Part shown: positions 40,228-49,596 of the stretch, one piece after another
Position numbering within the stretch: position 1 is the first letter of the stretch
Layout: the number at the start of each line of letters is the position of its first letter
Origin: Fulvivirga marina
GTDB lineage: Bacteria; Bacteroidota; Bacteroidia; Cytophagales; Cyclobacteriaceae
Direction of reading: 5' to 3'
Length of the DNA: 64,000 nt
Assembly: GCF_016775155.1 (NCBI RefSeq)
Contig: NZ_JAEUGD010000067.1
Coordinates: forward strand, 295,622 to 359,621
Program-made: the position numbers and the translations under genes
The notes under the pieces: model-generated
What the model saw: the letters and a program-made list of their open reading frames with translations, nothing else
The model's database searches: none
Told to the model about the DNA's origin: nothing

Positions 40228-42924
40228 TTATCGTATTTGTTGACCAATAGTAAAATGGAACTGCGGCCCACTTCTTTCTGTCGCACCAGGCAAGGTATCA
40301 AAACCATATCCCCAGTTAACACCAATCAACCCAAAGGCCGGCATAAAAATTCTTGCTCCGAACCCTGCAGATCTGTAATTCTCAAAAGGATTAAACTCTT
40401 CATACGACCCAAAATTATTACCTGCTTCACCAAACACAAAGCCATAAATAGTAGCTGCCTGACCTGTTGTAACAGGGTACCTAAGTTCCATAGAGAATTT
40501 ATTATAAACAATACCACCTCTAATAGCATTAATATCGGTGCTGGTATAAGGCGGTGTAATTGAATTGTTTTCGTAACCCCTCAAGCCAATAACCTCAGTA
40601 CCTAGCAAGAAGTTCTGACCTGCCAAACCATCTCCTCCCACATAGAAGCGTTCGAATGGCCCAACCCCTGCTTCATTAGAATAAGAGCCTATATATCCAA
40701 AGTTAGCTTTTGCTTCCAACACTAACTTACCCACCAGGCTCAGGTAATATTGAGCATCAAACATCCATTTATGATACTCAATCCACTTATACTTTTCTGC
40801 CGCAGATACATTATCATAGTCAAGGTCTCTCCACAAAGAATAAGGAGGAGTAAATGTAGCACTTAAAGATATATTTGACCCTCCTGTAGGATACATAGGG
40901 TTATCAACGCTATTCCTCGCCAATGTAGTATTGAATGCAATACTGTTAGCACTTCCATTAGAAAAACCTAAACCTCTGGTGCCATAGTTATCCAACTCAT
41001 AAACCAAATAAGAAAGTGAATTTGTAAGTGTAAAGTAATTGTCAGGCCATTCCAGTCTGCGACCAAGACCAACAGTCACCCCTTTTACGCTAAGAGATGC
41101 ATTAAAATCTCCATATGACGGAAAGTACTCGTTGCCATTTGTAGGATCGCCATCTCTATCTTCAGCAACTCTTTGTCTTTGAATAGAATAGTTAAGACTT
41201 ACTGAAAGTGAATTAGGTTTCTTTCCTCCTAGCCATGGCTCAGTAAAAGAGAATGAATAGCTTTGATACTGTCGACCTGTTGCCTGAACTCTCATTGACA
41301 ACCTTTGCCCATCACCTACAGGAATAGGAGTAAATTTACCTTTCAGCATATTACGTAAAGAGAAGTTATTAAGTACAAGGCCTAATGTACCTACAAAGCC
41401 TAGTTGACCTCCCCAGCCTCCTGATAATTCAATCTGGTCACTGGATTTCTCAACGAGCTTCCATTCAATATCAACTGTGCCATCTGCAGGGTTAGGAATT
41501 GGCGTAGGTGAAATTTGTTCAGGGTCGAAATAACCCATTTGAGATAATCTCTGTTGCGTTCTTATGATATCAGTTCGGCTAAACTTCTGGCCGGGTATAG
41601 TATATAGTTCTCTACGTATTACATGGTCGCGTGTACGGTCGTTTCCTGATATAATGATATCTTTTATTGTTGCCTGCTCACCCTCATAAATTCTCATTTC
41701 CACATTTATAGAATCTCCATTAACAGCAACTTCTACCGGCGTAACTCTAAAGAACAGATAGCCGTCGTCCATGTAAAGTCCGCTAATATCCGGACCCTTC
41801 GGGTTAAAGGTGAGTTTTTGGTCTATGAGCTCCTTGTTATAAACATCTCCTTTTTCTATCGCCAGTATTTTATTGAGTGTTTCACTGGTGTGGACAAAGT
41901 TTCCTGTCCAGATTATATCTCCAAAATAGTATTTACGCCCCTCATTAACCTGAATATCAATATTGACGGAATTATCATCATGCCTGTAAATAGTATCGTA
42001 TACAATCTCCGCATCTCTGTAACCCTTGGAGTTATAGAAAGCAATTATCGCATCTTTATCTACTTCATAGTCTGATTTGATAAACTTAGAAGAGTTGAAG
42101 AAGTTTAGCTTAATATTATCATTAATATACTCTTTTAACTCTTCTCCAGAAACATCATATGAGGAATCTATAAAGCTCTTTACATTTTTAGGACTAACCC
42201 CCATAACAAGCTCCGCAGATCGCTTAAACAGTGCAAAGCGAACTTTTTCATGGGTTGACTTCATTTTCTTTTTTAGTCGATTGTCTGAGAACTCCTCATT
42301 ACCAATGATGTTGATTTTATGGATTTTAACTTTTGATTTTGGGTCAACCTCTATCTTCAGTTTTACACCATCCCTGTTAACCGTATCTACCTGCTGTATT
42401 ACTTTCACTTCAGCATTAAGAAACCCTTTATTCACATAGTGATTTTTTACAGTTAATTCTGTATTCCTGATGATGGCATCTGAAAGAATCCTACCTCTTA
42501 TTAAGTTAAGGTCTTCACGTAGATCAGACTCCCTGCCCTTTTTCACCCCTTCAAAAGTGAAGCCCGTAAGTCTTGGCCTCTCTGAAAGCTCAATATTTAA
42601 ATAAACCTGATCGTCCTCGATCCTGTCAATGGTTATGGCTACATTACCCACTAACCCATGCTTCCAGAGTTTACGAATAGCTCCACTGATATCATCACCG
42701 GGTACTTTGATCTTGTCCCCGACTTTTAGACCTGATAGTGAGATAAGAGCATTTTTATCCAACACCTTGAGTCCCGTAACCTCGATACCCGCTATAACAT
42801 ACTCTTGTGGATTTGAATAGTTCAAGCCACTGTCATCCTGGGCATTGCCTCGTTTTCTGAATTGGGCATTCAGAGAAGTGGCTATAAAAAAACAAAAAAT
42901 TAAAAAAACAGATATTCTTTTCAT
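40228..42924 (-). CDS. bamA: Outer membrane protein assembly factor BamA
   Basis: 898 residues: signal peptide (IATSLNAQ, 21 residues), five POTRA repeats from about 40 to 430 (the first at YVIAGIEVTGLKVLDKNALISLSGLKVGD in parts) and a C-terminal 16-strand barrel (~460-898). The barrel keeps the conserved loop motif VGGDGLAG near 755, RGY at 772 (VIGLRGYENN) and the terminal strand FHFTIGQQIR. BamA inserts barrel proteins. Full length, between uppS (3 nt upstream) and ompH (3 nt downstream). Confidence 0.95.
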   Translation of the reverse strand: MKRISVFLIFCFFIATSLNAQFRKRGNAQDDSGLNYSNPQEYVIAGIEVTGLKVLDKNALISLSGLKVGDKIKVPGDDISGAIRKLWKHGLVGNVAITIDRIEDDQVYLNIELSERPRLTGFTFEGVKKGRESDLREDLNLIRGRILSDAIIRNTELTVKNHYVNKGFLNAEVKVIQQVDTVNRDGVKLKIEVDPKSKVKIHKINIIGNEEFSDNRLKKKMKSTHEKVRFALFKRSAELVMGVSPKNVKSFIDSSYDVSGEELKEYINDNIKLNFFNSSKFIKSDYEVDKDAIIAFYNSKGYRDAEIVYDTIYRHDDNSVNIDIQVNEGRKYYFGDIIWTGNFVHTSETLNKILAIEKGDVYNKELIDQKLTFNPKGPDISGLYMDDGYLFFRVTPVEVAVNGDSINVEMRIYEGEQATIKDIIISGNDRTRDHVIRRELYTIPGQKFSRTDIIRTQQRLSQMGYFDPEQISPTPIPNPADGTVDIEWKLVEKSSDQIELSGGWGGQLGFVGTLGLVLNNFSLRNMLKGKFTPIPVGDGQRLSMRVQATGRQYQSYSFSFTEPWLGGKKPNSLSVSLNYSIQRQRVAEDRDGDPTNGNEYFPSYGDFNASLSVKGVTVGLGRRLEWPDNYFTLTNSLSYLVYELDNYGTRGLGFSNGSANSIAFNTTLARNSVDNPMYPTGGSNISLSATFTPPYSLWRDLDYDNVSAAEKYKWIEYHKWMFDAQYYLSLVGKLVLEAKANFGYIGSYSNEAGVGPFERFYVGGDGLAGQNFLLGTEVIGLRGYENNSITPPYTSTDINAIRGGIVYNKFSMELRYPVTTGQAATIYGFVFGEAGNNFGSYEEFNPFENYRSAGFGARIFMPAFGLIGVNWGYGFDTLPGATERSGPQFHFTIGQQIR

Positions 42925-42927
42925 TAA

Positions 42928-43674
42928 TCAGGATTTCACTTGTTCACTAATTCGACCAAATCTTCTTTCTCTCTTTTGATATGAAATAATCGCCTCGCGC
43001 AGGTCTTCTTTCCTGAAATCAGGCCATAATTTTGATGTAAAATATATTTCCGTGTATGCCATCTGCCACAACAAAAAATTACTTATACGCATCTCTCCAC
43101 TGGTTCTTATCAACAGTTCAGGGTCAGGAATGCCACTAGTACCTAAATAGGATTCAAAAATGGGGCTGTCTATATCCTTTATATCCAGATCTCCTGATTT
43201 CACGTCACTTGCCAAGCGCCTAACTGCCTCTAATATTTCCCAACGTCCACTATAACTTAGTGCTAGTACGAGGGTTAGCCCCTTATTGTTTTTAGTGAGC
43301 TCCATCGCCTCAGCCAATTCTTTTCGACATCCTTTTGGCAGTGTCTCTGTATCACCAATAGTGGTTAGCTTTACATCGTTCTTCTGTAACGTCTTTAGTT
43401 CCTTTTTAATTGTGGAGACAAGCAACTGCATAAGCCCCGTTACTTCTTCGACTGGGCGCCCCCAGTTTTCGGTGGAGAATGCGTAGAGGGTCAAGTATTT
43501 AATTCCTAACTCAGCACTACCTTCGGTAACCTCACGAACTGCCTTAATAGCATTCTTATGACCGAAAATTCTGGCAGCACCTTTATTCTTGGCCCATCGA
43601 CCGTTACCATCCATTATGATAGCAATGTGATTCGGCAATGAATCCATTATAATATTTTCATTAGATATAGACAC
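42928..43674 (-). CDS. uppS: Isoprenyl transferase (undecaprenyl diphosphate synthase)
   Basis: 248 residues of the cis-prenyltransferase family, making the C55 carrier lipid for peptidoglycan and LPS. IIMDGNGRWAKNKG (residues 19-32) includes the catalytic Asp22 (metal/diphosphate binding), and LTLYAFSTENWGRP and LLIRTSGEMRISNFLLWQ hold the conserved SxxNWxRP and RTSGExRxSNF sites. It sits between the PorG-like genes and bamA, an order found in other Bacteroidota. Confidence 0.96.
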   Translation of the reverse strand: MSISNENIIMDSLPNHIAIIMDGNGRWAKNKGAARIFGHKNAIKAVREVTEGSAELGIKYLTLYAFSTENWGRPVEEVTGLMQLLVSTIKKELKTLQKNDVKLTTIGDTETLPKGCRKELAEAMELTKNNKGLTLVLALSYSGRWEILEAVRRLASDVKSGDLDIKDIDSPIFESYLGTSGIPDPELLIRTSGEMRISNFLLWQMAYTEIYFTSKLWPDFRKEDLREAIISYQKRERRFGRISEQVKS

Positions 43675-43728
43675 AGGGATGCAAAATTAACCCGATTTAT
43701 GTAAAAATGCTTATTTTAAGGTTCCTTT

Positions 43729-44466
43729 TTACCTTCTTCGGTAATTTTTCTTATACGGACTGGTAGGACAAGGAATGTTGTAAAATGAATAAGTAATACT
43801 CAAGCCCATGAAATAGTATAAATCACTATCAAATCTATTTCCATATTGATAATCTTTTATCGTTCCATCTCCGCTACTAACATTATCCAAATAATCGAAA
43901 AAAGTCTTTCTAGCACCAAATTCTGCCCCCAAATACCACTTCGGGTTTAGCACATACTTAAATCCAAACCCAAACGGTAATGCTGGCTGAATATTGCTAT
44001 ACTCCTCAGGTTTTTCCGACTCTCCTGAAATACCGAATATGGCAAATCCACCAAAGAAGTATGGAGTCCAACGGATAAGGGTTGACTCTTCTCTCCATTT
44101 CAAGAAATGATATTCAAAAACAGTAGAAGCCTCAAATAGAAAGATATCGAAACTACGATCTCTGTTCTCAGCAAACAGATCGATAGGAGTTTTTTCATCA
44201 CTGCCAGCAAGTTTCCCTCCCGTGGCGGCAATTCTAAAACTAACAGCTTTACTGATATTTGATCTAAAGAAAACTGTTCCGGCCGGTTTAATTGATTTGA
44301 GGTTAATACCCCGAGAAAGATCTCCGGAATACTTAAATCCACCTAAACCAAAGCCTACTTCGGTCTCTTGGGCTATAACAGTTCTCAACCCTATAAGCCA
44401 TATAAATACAAAAACGGGAAAGCATAGAAGTGCTTTCCCTGTAATATTTGCAATTTTATTCTCCAT
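43729..44466 (-). CDS. DUF6089/PorG-like outer membrane beta-barrel protein (copy 2)
   Basis: 245 residues, signal peptide of about 30 residues (IGLRTVIAQE), then an eight-stranded barrel pattern: EVGFGLGGFKYSGDLSR, FRSNISKAVSFRIAA, PFGFGFKYVLNPKWYLGAEFGARKTFFDYLD in parts and YYFMGLSITYSFYNIPCP at the C-terminus. The order nadK, DUF6089, uppS, bamA, ompH matches the porG locus of Porphyromonas, whose PorG is an outer-membrane part of the type IX secretion system. It is 1 nt after its larger paralogue. Confidence 0.75.
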   Translation of the reverse strand: MENKIANITGKALLCFPVFVFIWLIGLRTVIAQETEVGFGLGGFKYSGDLSRGINLKSIKPAGTVFFRSNISKAVSFRIAATGGKLAGSDEKTPIDLFAENRDRSFDIFLFEASTVFEYHFLKWREESTLIRWTPYFFGGFAIFGISGESEKPEEYSNIQPALPFGFGFKYVLNPKWYLGAEFGARKTFFDYLDNVSSGDGTIKDYQYGNRFDSDLYYFMGLSITYSFYNIPCPTSPYKKNYRRR

Positions 44467-44467
44467 A

Positions 44468-45553
44468 TTATCTGAATTTCGCTCTTCTGAAAGTAGCTCC
44501 TATAATAAATGCTACTTTAATAGTCGTAACGAAATAAAGGTCGTTTTCATTTTTGTTACCCCGAAGATTTTCCGGATGCTCAAAACCGTAGCCTGCAACT
44601 TTAGTCTCCCCATTGACGGTTACTTTGTTATTATATATTTCCTGAATGTTTGGGTTGTCTAACTCTCTTGCATCTCCAGACACCGGAGCTGTTTCCACTT
44701 GAGAAAGATCAGCCATTAGTTTAGCAAGTTCATTATCTCCAAAAACACTTGGATCTACGTAGTTTTGACTTACATCATCCAGATAGTCCGTAAATGTATA
44801 CCTAACACTACTTTCAAAAGACAGGTCAAGTACTTGGTTTAGTCTGTATCTTATACCAATACCGACAGGAATTGCTATTTGCAACTTGTTGTAAGGTTCT
44901 ATGCCAGCATTAGCTGCGGTTGCGTCTAGATCAGAATGTTGACCTTCGGTACCCAGAGGCTCCAGATCAACCCATGTGCCTGCTTCAGGAAGTCCACTAT
45001 CTTCAGGCACAAAAGCTTGAGGGTTGTGATGAAACAAAGTCAGACCAACAAACGCATATGGAGTCCATTGTACACGACTTATATATGACGACTCATTTTT
45101 AAAAAGGTCAAACATTCCCACTACCGTCAATTCCTTTATTCTATTACGAAAGTGTAGGTTTCGGATGTACCTAAACTTTGCATCTTCATCGTTAGGATCG
45201 GCCGACTCAAAATCGTCCCCACGAATTGCTCCATAAGTAAAAGAGGCTCTAAGCGTGTAGAACGGACCGAACCTATGCCCCCAAAAAACTCCGATTCCCG
45301 GACGGGTGAAAGCTATATCGGTGCTGACTCTATTAGACAAAGGCGCCAAATCCCCAAAATAATTAAGCGCGTTTAAAGAAATCCCTACATAGTTATAGCG
45401 CTTCTCCTTGCCAAACCATGTTTTTTTACCTCTGAAGGTTGAAATTCTCTTATTGTTTTTCCTAACCTGCTTTCTATTAAGCTGACCATAAACGGAATCT
45501 GCTCCTGCAGAGAGAATCACAAAACATATCAAGCCGACAAAAATTTTTTTCAT
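44468..45553 (-). CDS. DUF6089/PorG-like outer membrane beta-barrel protein (copy 1)
   Basis: 361 residues: signal peptide (VILSAGADSVYGQ, about 24 residues), a basic linker (RKQVRKNNKRISTFRGKK) and a barrel with YNYVGISLNALNYFGDLAP, FGPFYTLRASFTYGAIRGDDF, QWTPYAFVGLTLFHHNP and IGIRYRLNQVLDLSFESSVRYTFTDYLDD in parts. A longer insert (residues ~200-230 and ~280-320) sets it apart from copy 2. It is likely the true PorG orthologue by its size, but either copy could be. Confidence 0.72.
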   Translation of the reverse strand: MKKIFVGLICFVILSAGADSVYGQLNRKQVRKNNKRISTFRGKKTWFGKEKRYNYVGISLNALNYFGDLAPLSNRVSTDIAFTRPGIGVFWGHRFGPFYTLRASFTYGAIRGDDFESADPNDEDAKFRYIRNLHFRNRIKELTVVGMFDLFKNESSYISRVQWTPYAFVGLTLFHHNPQAFVPEDSGLPEAGTWVDLEPLGTEGQHSDLDATAANAGIEPYNKLQIAIPVGIGIRYRLNQVLDLSFESSVRYTFTDYLDDVSQNYVDPSVFGDNELAKLMADLSQVETAPVSGDARELDNPNIQEIYNNKVTVNGETKVAGYGFEHPENLRGNKNENDLYFVTTIKVAFIIGATFRRAKFR

Positions 45554-45634
45554 TTCAAAGGCATTTAGCTAGTTCTAATAGTAAATAATACTAGAAATCA
45601 GACAAAAGTAAACATTAATTTCACAAACAAAAAA

Positions 45635-46507
45635 TTAGTTCCTTACATCAAGTCCCCAATTGAGTTTTTGACGTAGAGTCTTAAAATAGTTATTCTCCTT
45701 CAATTTTACCAGTTTCGCTTTAAAATCTTCTTTAACTACTTTGAGTCTAACTGAATCATCTACAATTTCAAACCTTGAGTCTAATGATATAAGAAAATTC
45801 TTACTTCGCCCTTCAATTGTAAAAGATAACTCAGAGTCATCAGGAACAACAATAGGCCTAACTGTAAGGTTATGGGGACTTACAGGTGTTATTATAAAAT
45901 TATTTGACTGGGGAAGCACCAGTGGCCCCCCACAGCTTATATTATAACCGGTTGAGCCCGTAGGAGTAGATACAATAATACCATCAGCCCAATACGAGTT
46001 CAGAAACTCACCGTTAATATATGCATGTACAACGATCATGGAAGAAGTATCTTTCTTTAGGATCGTAAAATCATTTAATGCAAAGTTCAGACCGTCAAAA
46101 AGACCCTCAGACTTAAGCTGTATCAAGGTCCGTCGATCAAAATCATAGCAGGAAGCAAACAGACAATCTATAGCATTGCATATATCCTGTTTAGCCGTTG
46201 TAGCCAAAAAACCAAGTCTGCCGGTATTAATTCCCAACAGAGGAACTTCGGTTTTTCCCACATGGGTTAACGCTTCAAGCAAGGTGCCGTCCCCACCCAG
46301 AGTTAGCATAAAGTCCATATAATCGAGATTATCCTTTTCCTCATAAGTGATAAAATCTCCCGTATCAATATGGTTTTGCTTCAAATGATCCTCAAAAGCC
46401 TCCGAAATGACGACTTCTGCTTTACGTTTGCTCAACTCCCGAAACACTTCCTTTATGTAAGGAATAGTTTCTTTATCGAACTCTTTGCCGTGAATTCCAA
46501 ACTTCAT
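45635..46507 (-). CDS. nadK: NAD kinase
   Basis: 290 residues. It phosphorylates NAD to NADP in the cytosol. Motif LTLGGDGTLLEALT gives GGDGT at residues 71-75, with catalytic Asp73; NTGRLGFLAT follows, and PTGSTGYNISCGGPLV is the second conserved NAD-binding loop. Length is normal. It is 3 nt after the CBS gene and 81 nt before the first PorG-like gene, so probably part of the same operon. Confidence 0.96.
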   Translation of the reverse strand: MKFGIHGKEFDKETIPYIKEVFRELSKRKAEVVISEAFEDHLKQNHIDTGDFITYEEKDNLDYMDFMLTLGGDGTLLEALTHVGKTEVPLLGINTGRLGFLATTAKQDICNAIDCLFASCYDFDRRTLIQLKSEGLFDGLNFALNDFTILKKDTSSMIVVHAYINGEFLNSYWADGIIVSTPTGSTGYNISCGGPLVLPQSNNFIITPVSPHNLTVRPIVVPDDSELSFTIEGRSKNFLISLDSRFEIVDDSVRLKVVKEDFKAKLVKLKENNYFKTLRQKLNWGLDVRN

Positions 46508-46510
46508 AAA

Positions 46511-47188
46511 CTATATATCAAGGTATTTTAAGAGCATATCGATTTTGCCCTTTTCTTCATCAAGCACCTTGGTTTCCTGAAATCTTGCAATAAGTTTGTA
46601 TCCGAACCTTTCAAGTGTGGCCACTATGGGGGTGAGGTCAAGTCTGTTAACTTTTAATGTCAACTTCAATTTGGACGGATCCAGTTCATCTTCTTTAATA
46701 CTGCTACTTAAAATTTTAGCATTATTCTCTTCAATTAATCGACTAATCTCAGCCAGAGAGTAATCAATCTGGTTCATAGATAGCACGAGTATACCTCCGG
46801 GGATTTGAATGGCTGCCGACTGTGCAAAGGATGTTATTGTATCCTGAACGGTTATAACTCCTATATATTTTCCTTCATTATTCAATACCCCAACCATTTG
46901 AACACTGTTATCTGAAGCTATCTTAATAACATCGTAAAAATGAGAGCTACCATAAACGACACATCGTTTACCCATCAAATCAAAATCTGCTATGTTTTTT
47001 TCGGCATCATTTGCCTCAAGTATTAAATCCTCTGATACAAGGCCAAGAAATTTCTCATCCTCCACTACCGGTAGTTGATTACACCGCAATTCTTCCATCC
47101 AGAGTCTTGCCTTCTTGGCAGAATCTTTTGGCTTCAAAGGTGGGATCATATGGTTAATCAGCTCCTCGGCTATCATCACGTTTAGCAT
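46511..47188 (-). CDS. CBS domain-containing protein
   Basis: 225 residues with two CBS units: LINHMIPPLKPKDSAKKARLWMEELRCNQLPVVEDEKFLGLVSEDLI (about 10-58, in parts) and a second around residues 75-125 with DVIKIASDNSVQMVGVLNNEGKYIGVITVQD. The C-terminal ~80 residues are an ACT-like pattern (LKLTLKVNRLDLTPIVATLERFGYKL). CBS pairs bind adenosine nucleotides and regulate partner activity; none is identified. Its first 35 nt overlap the hydrolase gene, so they are coupled. Confidence 0.85.
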   Translation of the reverse strand: MLNVMIAEELINHMIPPLKPKDSAKKARLWMEELRCNQLPVVEDEKFLGLVSEDLILEANDAEKNIADFDLMGKRCVVYGSSHFYDVIKIASDNSVQMVGVLNNEGKYIGVITVQDTITSFAQSAAIQIPGGILVLSMNQIDYSLAEISRLIEENNAKILSSSIKEDELDPSKLKLTLKVNRLDLTPIVATLERFGYKLIARFQETKVLDEEKGKIDMLLKYLDI

Positions 47189-47933
47189 CTAAAAACTTAT
47201 TAAGTATATCGTTAAACTTTTCAGGGTGTTCCATCATTGGTGCGTGGCAACATTTATCAATGAAATGAAGCTCAGAATTTGGTATCAGTTTATTAAATTC
47301 ATGTGCAACCATCGGTGGAGTGATCGTATCATTGAGCCCCCAAACTAGTAATGTGGGCTGTTTTATTCTTTGTATTTCCTTAGCCATATTATGTCGCTGA
47401 GCAGATTTGGCAATAGCCACAATTCTCAAACACTTAGGAATGCTTTTTGTTGTCTCAAACACTTCATCAACCAACTCTTTTGTTGCTGTTGCCGGGTCAT
47501 AGAAAGTGTAAGCTACTCTTTCCTTGATATAATCATAGCTACCTCTTTTAGGGAATGAACCGCCCATAGAGTTTTCAAACAAACCGGAACTACCCGTCAA
47601 AACAAGGCTTTTAACCTTTTCAGGGTTACTAAGTGTGTATATCAACCCAACATGTCCCCCCAAAGAGTTTCCTATCAAAGTCATGCTATTCAAGCCCTTC
47701 AAAGCCACAAACTTTTCCAGAAAGTTCTTTAAGCCTTCAAGTCCTGCTTGCTTCAAAGGCATATCATAAATAGGAAGCAGCGGTATAACAACGCGATACT
47801 TATCCTTAAAACTATTCACTACGCCTTCCCAATTGCTTAGCGCGCCAAACAAGCCGTGAAGCAACAACAGAACTTCTCCGCTACCTTCATCTATATACTT
47901 AAATTCTTTTTCTTCTCTTATAGTTAGAGCCAT
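47154..47933 (-). CDS. Alpha/beta hydrolase
   Basis: 259 residues, alpha/beta hydrolase fold. The oxyanion/nucleophile motif is LIGNSLGGHVG with Ser90; the other triad members are the Asp in LLVWGLNDTITPP and the His in DKCCHAPMMEHPE. The HG motif LLLLHGLFG is near residue 25. The substrate is not deducible; no lid signature was seen. It overlaps the CBS gene by 35 nt. Confidence 0.87.
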   Translation of the reverse strand: MALTIREEKEFKYIDEGSGEVLLLLHGLFGALSNWEGVVNSFKDKYRVVIPLLPIYDMPLKQAGLEGLKNFLEKFVALKGLNSMTLIGNSLGGHVGLIYTLSNPEKVKSLVLTGSSGLFENSMGGSFPKRGSYDYIKERVAYTFYDPATATKELVDEVFETTKSIPKCLRIVAIAKSAQRHNMAKEIQRIKQPTLLVWGLNDTITPPMVAHEFNKLIPNSELHFIDKCCHAPMMEHPEKFNDILNKFLDAKRDDSRGAD

Positions 47934-47977
47934 AATTGTCTTAATGTGCTTGCTACAAAGTAAACAAAATTGAGCAA

Positions 47978-48550
47978 TTATACTGTTATCTGATTATAAG
48001 TTAGCCAATTTTTTAAAATATCTAACCCGTATTCTGTCAAAGCAGCTTCGGGGTGAAATTGCACACCCCATATTGGCAACTTTTCATGTCGTAATGCCAT
48101 AATTTCACCATCTTCAGCATAAGCTATTGCCTTTGTCGCCCCCCCTATTTCTTCTTGAACAATGAGCGAATTATACCTTACAACGCTTATTTTTTTGGGT
48201 AAGCCGTCAAAAAGGACGTCTTCTTCCAATGTGATCTTGGAAATTTTCCCATGCATTGGTTTAGCAGCTTTTACAAGTCTTGAACCAAAAAAAGCTCCAA
48301 TTGCCTGGTGTCCAAGACAAATCCCAATAACGGGAAGCTTTTGATGATAATAGTCTAATACCTTCATAAGATTACCGGCCTTTTGAGGTATCTCTGGGCC
48401 TGGAGATATAATTAGCCCCTTATAGTCGCCGGAAGTGATCATTTCCAAAGGGACATTATTTCGAATTACTTCACATTTTACCCCCAACTGCTGAAAATAA
48501 TCTACCAGATTGTAAGTAAAGGAGTCAAAATTATCAAGAAGTAGAACCAC
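47978..48550 (-). CDS. Aminodeoxychorismate/anthranilate synthase component II (glutamine amidotransferase)
   Basis: 190 residues, class I glutamine amidotransferase with triad Cys78 (IGICLGHQAIG), His166 and Glu168 (VQFHPEAALT). DNFDSFTYNLVDYFQQLG at the N-terminus is typical of PabA/TrpG. It supplies ammonia to a chorismate-using partner, either for folate or tryptophan; none is in the window, so pabA and trpG cannot be separated. The start overlaps cvpA by 17 nt. Confidence 0.9.
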   Translation of the reverse strand: MVLLLDNFDSFTYNLVDYFQQLGVKCEVIRNNVPLEMITSGDYKGLIISPGPEIPQKAGNLMKVLDYYHQKLPVIGICLGHQAIGAFFGSRLVKAAKPMHGKISKITLEEDVLFDGLPKKISVVRYNSLIVQEEIGGATKAIAYAEDGEIMALRHEKLPIWGVQFHPEAALTEYGLDILKNWLTYNQITV

Positions 48551-49070
48551 CCTGTAACATATTTTTTATGGTCTCAAAAAGGTCATGAGCAAAGGGAACC
48601 AAAGCAGAAAAATGCTCTACAACAGCCGGTGCAAAGGGCAAAATATATGGATACAACCATGACTCCTCTGTGTAAAGGTGTGGGATTTCAACTCCAAATG
48701 AGTTGCTTAACCACAACACTATGCTTATACCAAAAGCCCATTTCAACACTGAAAGTATAGCTCCAGCAAGATTATCAACAGACCCCAGCAGGGTCATGTC
48801 AACGACCTTCTTAACCAGTTTTCCCAGAAGGTTGACCAACAAAATAATCACAATAAAAATCAGGATGAATGCCACATAGGGTAGCAACTCACCACTGATA
48901 TTAAAATGCTGATCAAGGAAGTTCATACCTAAATGTAACAGCTTAAACCCACCGATAACAGCAAGCACAAAAGCAAGAATAGCAATAACTTCCAGCAGAA
49001 ATCCCTTTTTAAACCCACGGTACGCGCCATATGCAAGTGGCACAAGTAGGATAATATCGAGAGTATTCAA
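48534..49070 (-). CDS. CvpA family membrane protein
   Basis: 178 residues with four membrane segments and the family start MNTLDIILLVPLAYGAYRGFKKGFLLEVIAI in parts. The conserved RGFKKG (19-24) and NLAGAILSVLKWAFGI at about 100-115 fit CvpA, first described for colicin V production and linked to envelope stability. It begins where yqeY ends (0 nt) and overlaps the amidotransferase gene by 17 nt. Confidence 0.85.
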   Translation of the reverse strand: MNTLDIILLVPLAYGAYRGFKKGFLLEVIAILAFVLAVIGGFKLLHLGMNFLDQHFNISGELLPYVAFILIFIVIILLVNLLGKLVKKVVDMTLLGSVDNLAGAILSVLKWAFGISIVLWLSNSFGVEIPHLYTEESWLYPYILPFAPAVVEHFSALVPFAHDLFETIKNMLQGGSTS

Positions 49071-49523
49071 TTACTTATTGAGAAGTTCTTTAACAATACC
49101 TGAAATCACTTTTCCATCAGCCTTCCCTGCAAGCTCTTTAGTAGCAACGCCCATTACTTTACCCATGTCCTGAGGGCCTGAGGCCTGTACCGTGTCTATA
49201 ATTTTAACAAGTTCATTCTTAATTTCATCTTCAGATAATTGCTTTGGTAAAAACCTGTTGATCACTTCCAATTCGAAAAGCTCTTTCTCAGCCAAGTCTC
49301 CACGTCCTTCCTTTTTATATAAGTCTGCCGAGTCCTTTCTCTGTTTAGCAGCTTTAGTCAGCAATTTCAACTCGGCATCTTCAGCCAGAGAAGAACCTAC
49401 ACTCTTTTCTGTTTCTGCCAAAAGTATAGCCGACTTAATCGACCTTAGCGCTGTAAGCTCGTCCTTCTTCTTGGCCAACATAGCTTTCTTTATCTCTTGA
49501 TCAATTGTTTCTTTCAGCCCCAT
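49071..49523 (-). CDS. GatB/YqeY domain-containing protein
   Basis: 150 residues, single YqeY domain (related to the tail of the tRNA amidotransferase subunit GatB). Family pattern: MGLKETIDQEIKKAMLAKKKDELTALRSIKSAI in parts, ELEVINRFLPKQLSEDEI, and QDMGKVMGVATKELAGKADGKVIS. Probable RNA binding, function unproven. It is the first gene of the minus-strand operon running to ompH, with a TAACTTTG box upstream at 49571. Confidence 0.88.
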   Translation of the reverse strand: MGLKETIDQEIKKAMLAKKKDELTALRSIKSAILLAETEKSVGSSLAEDAELKLLTKAAKQRKDSADLYKKEGRGDLAEKELFELEVINRFLPKQLSEDEIKNELVKIIDTVQASGPQDMGKVMGVATKELAGKADGKVISGIVKELLNK

Positions 49524-49570
49524 ATGATTAGCGTTTAAATTTCAATTTGTTAATTTGCAATAAATGATAG

Positions 49571-49578
49571 CAAAGTTA
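49571..49578 (-). promoter_or_regulatory. -7 box of the yqeY-to-ompH operon
   Basis: TAACTTTG on the minus strand, an exact TAnnTTTG match, 48 nt before the yqeY ATG in the 73-nt divergent gap to pdxJ. No -33 TTG at the usual spacing. Confidence 0.4.
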
Positions 49579-49596
49579 TAAATATTCAAAAAAGGA

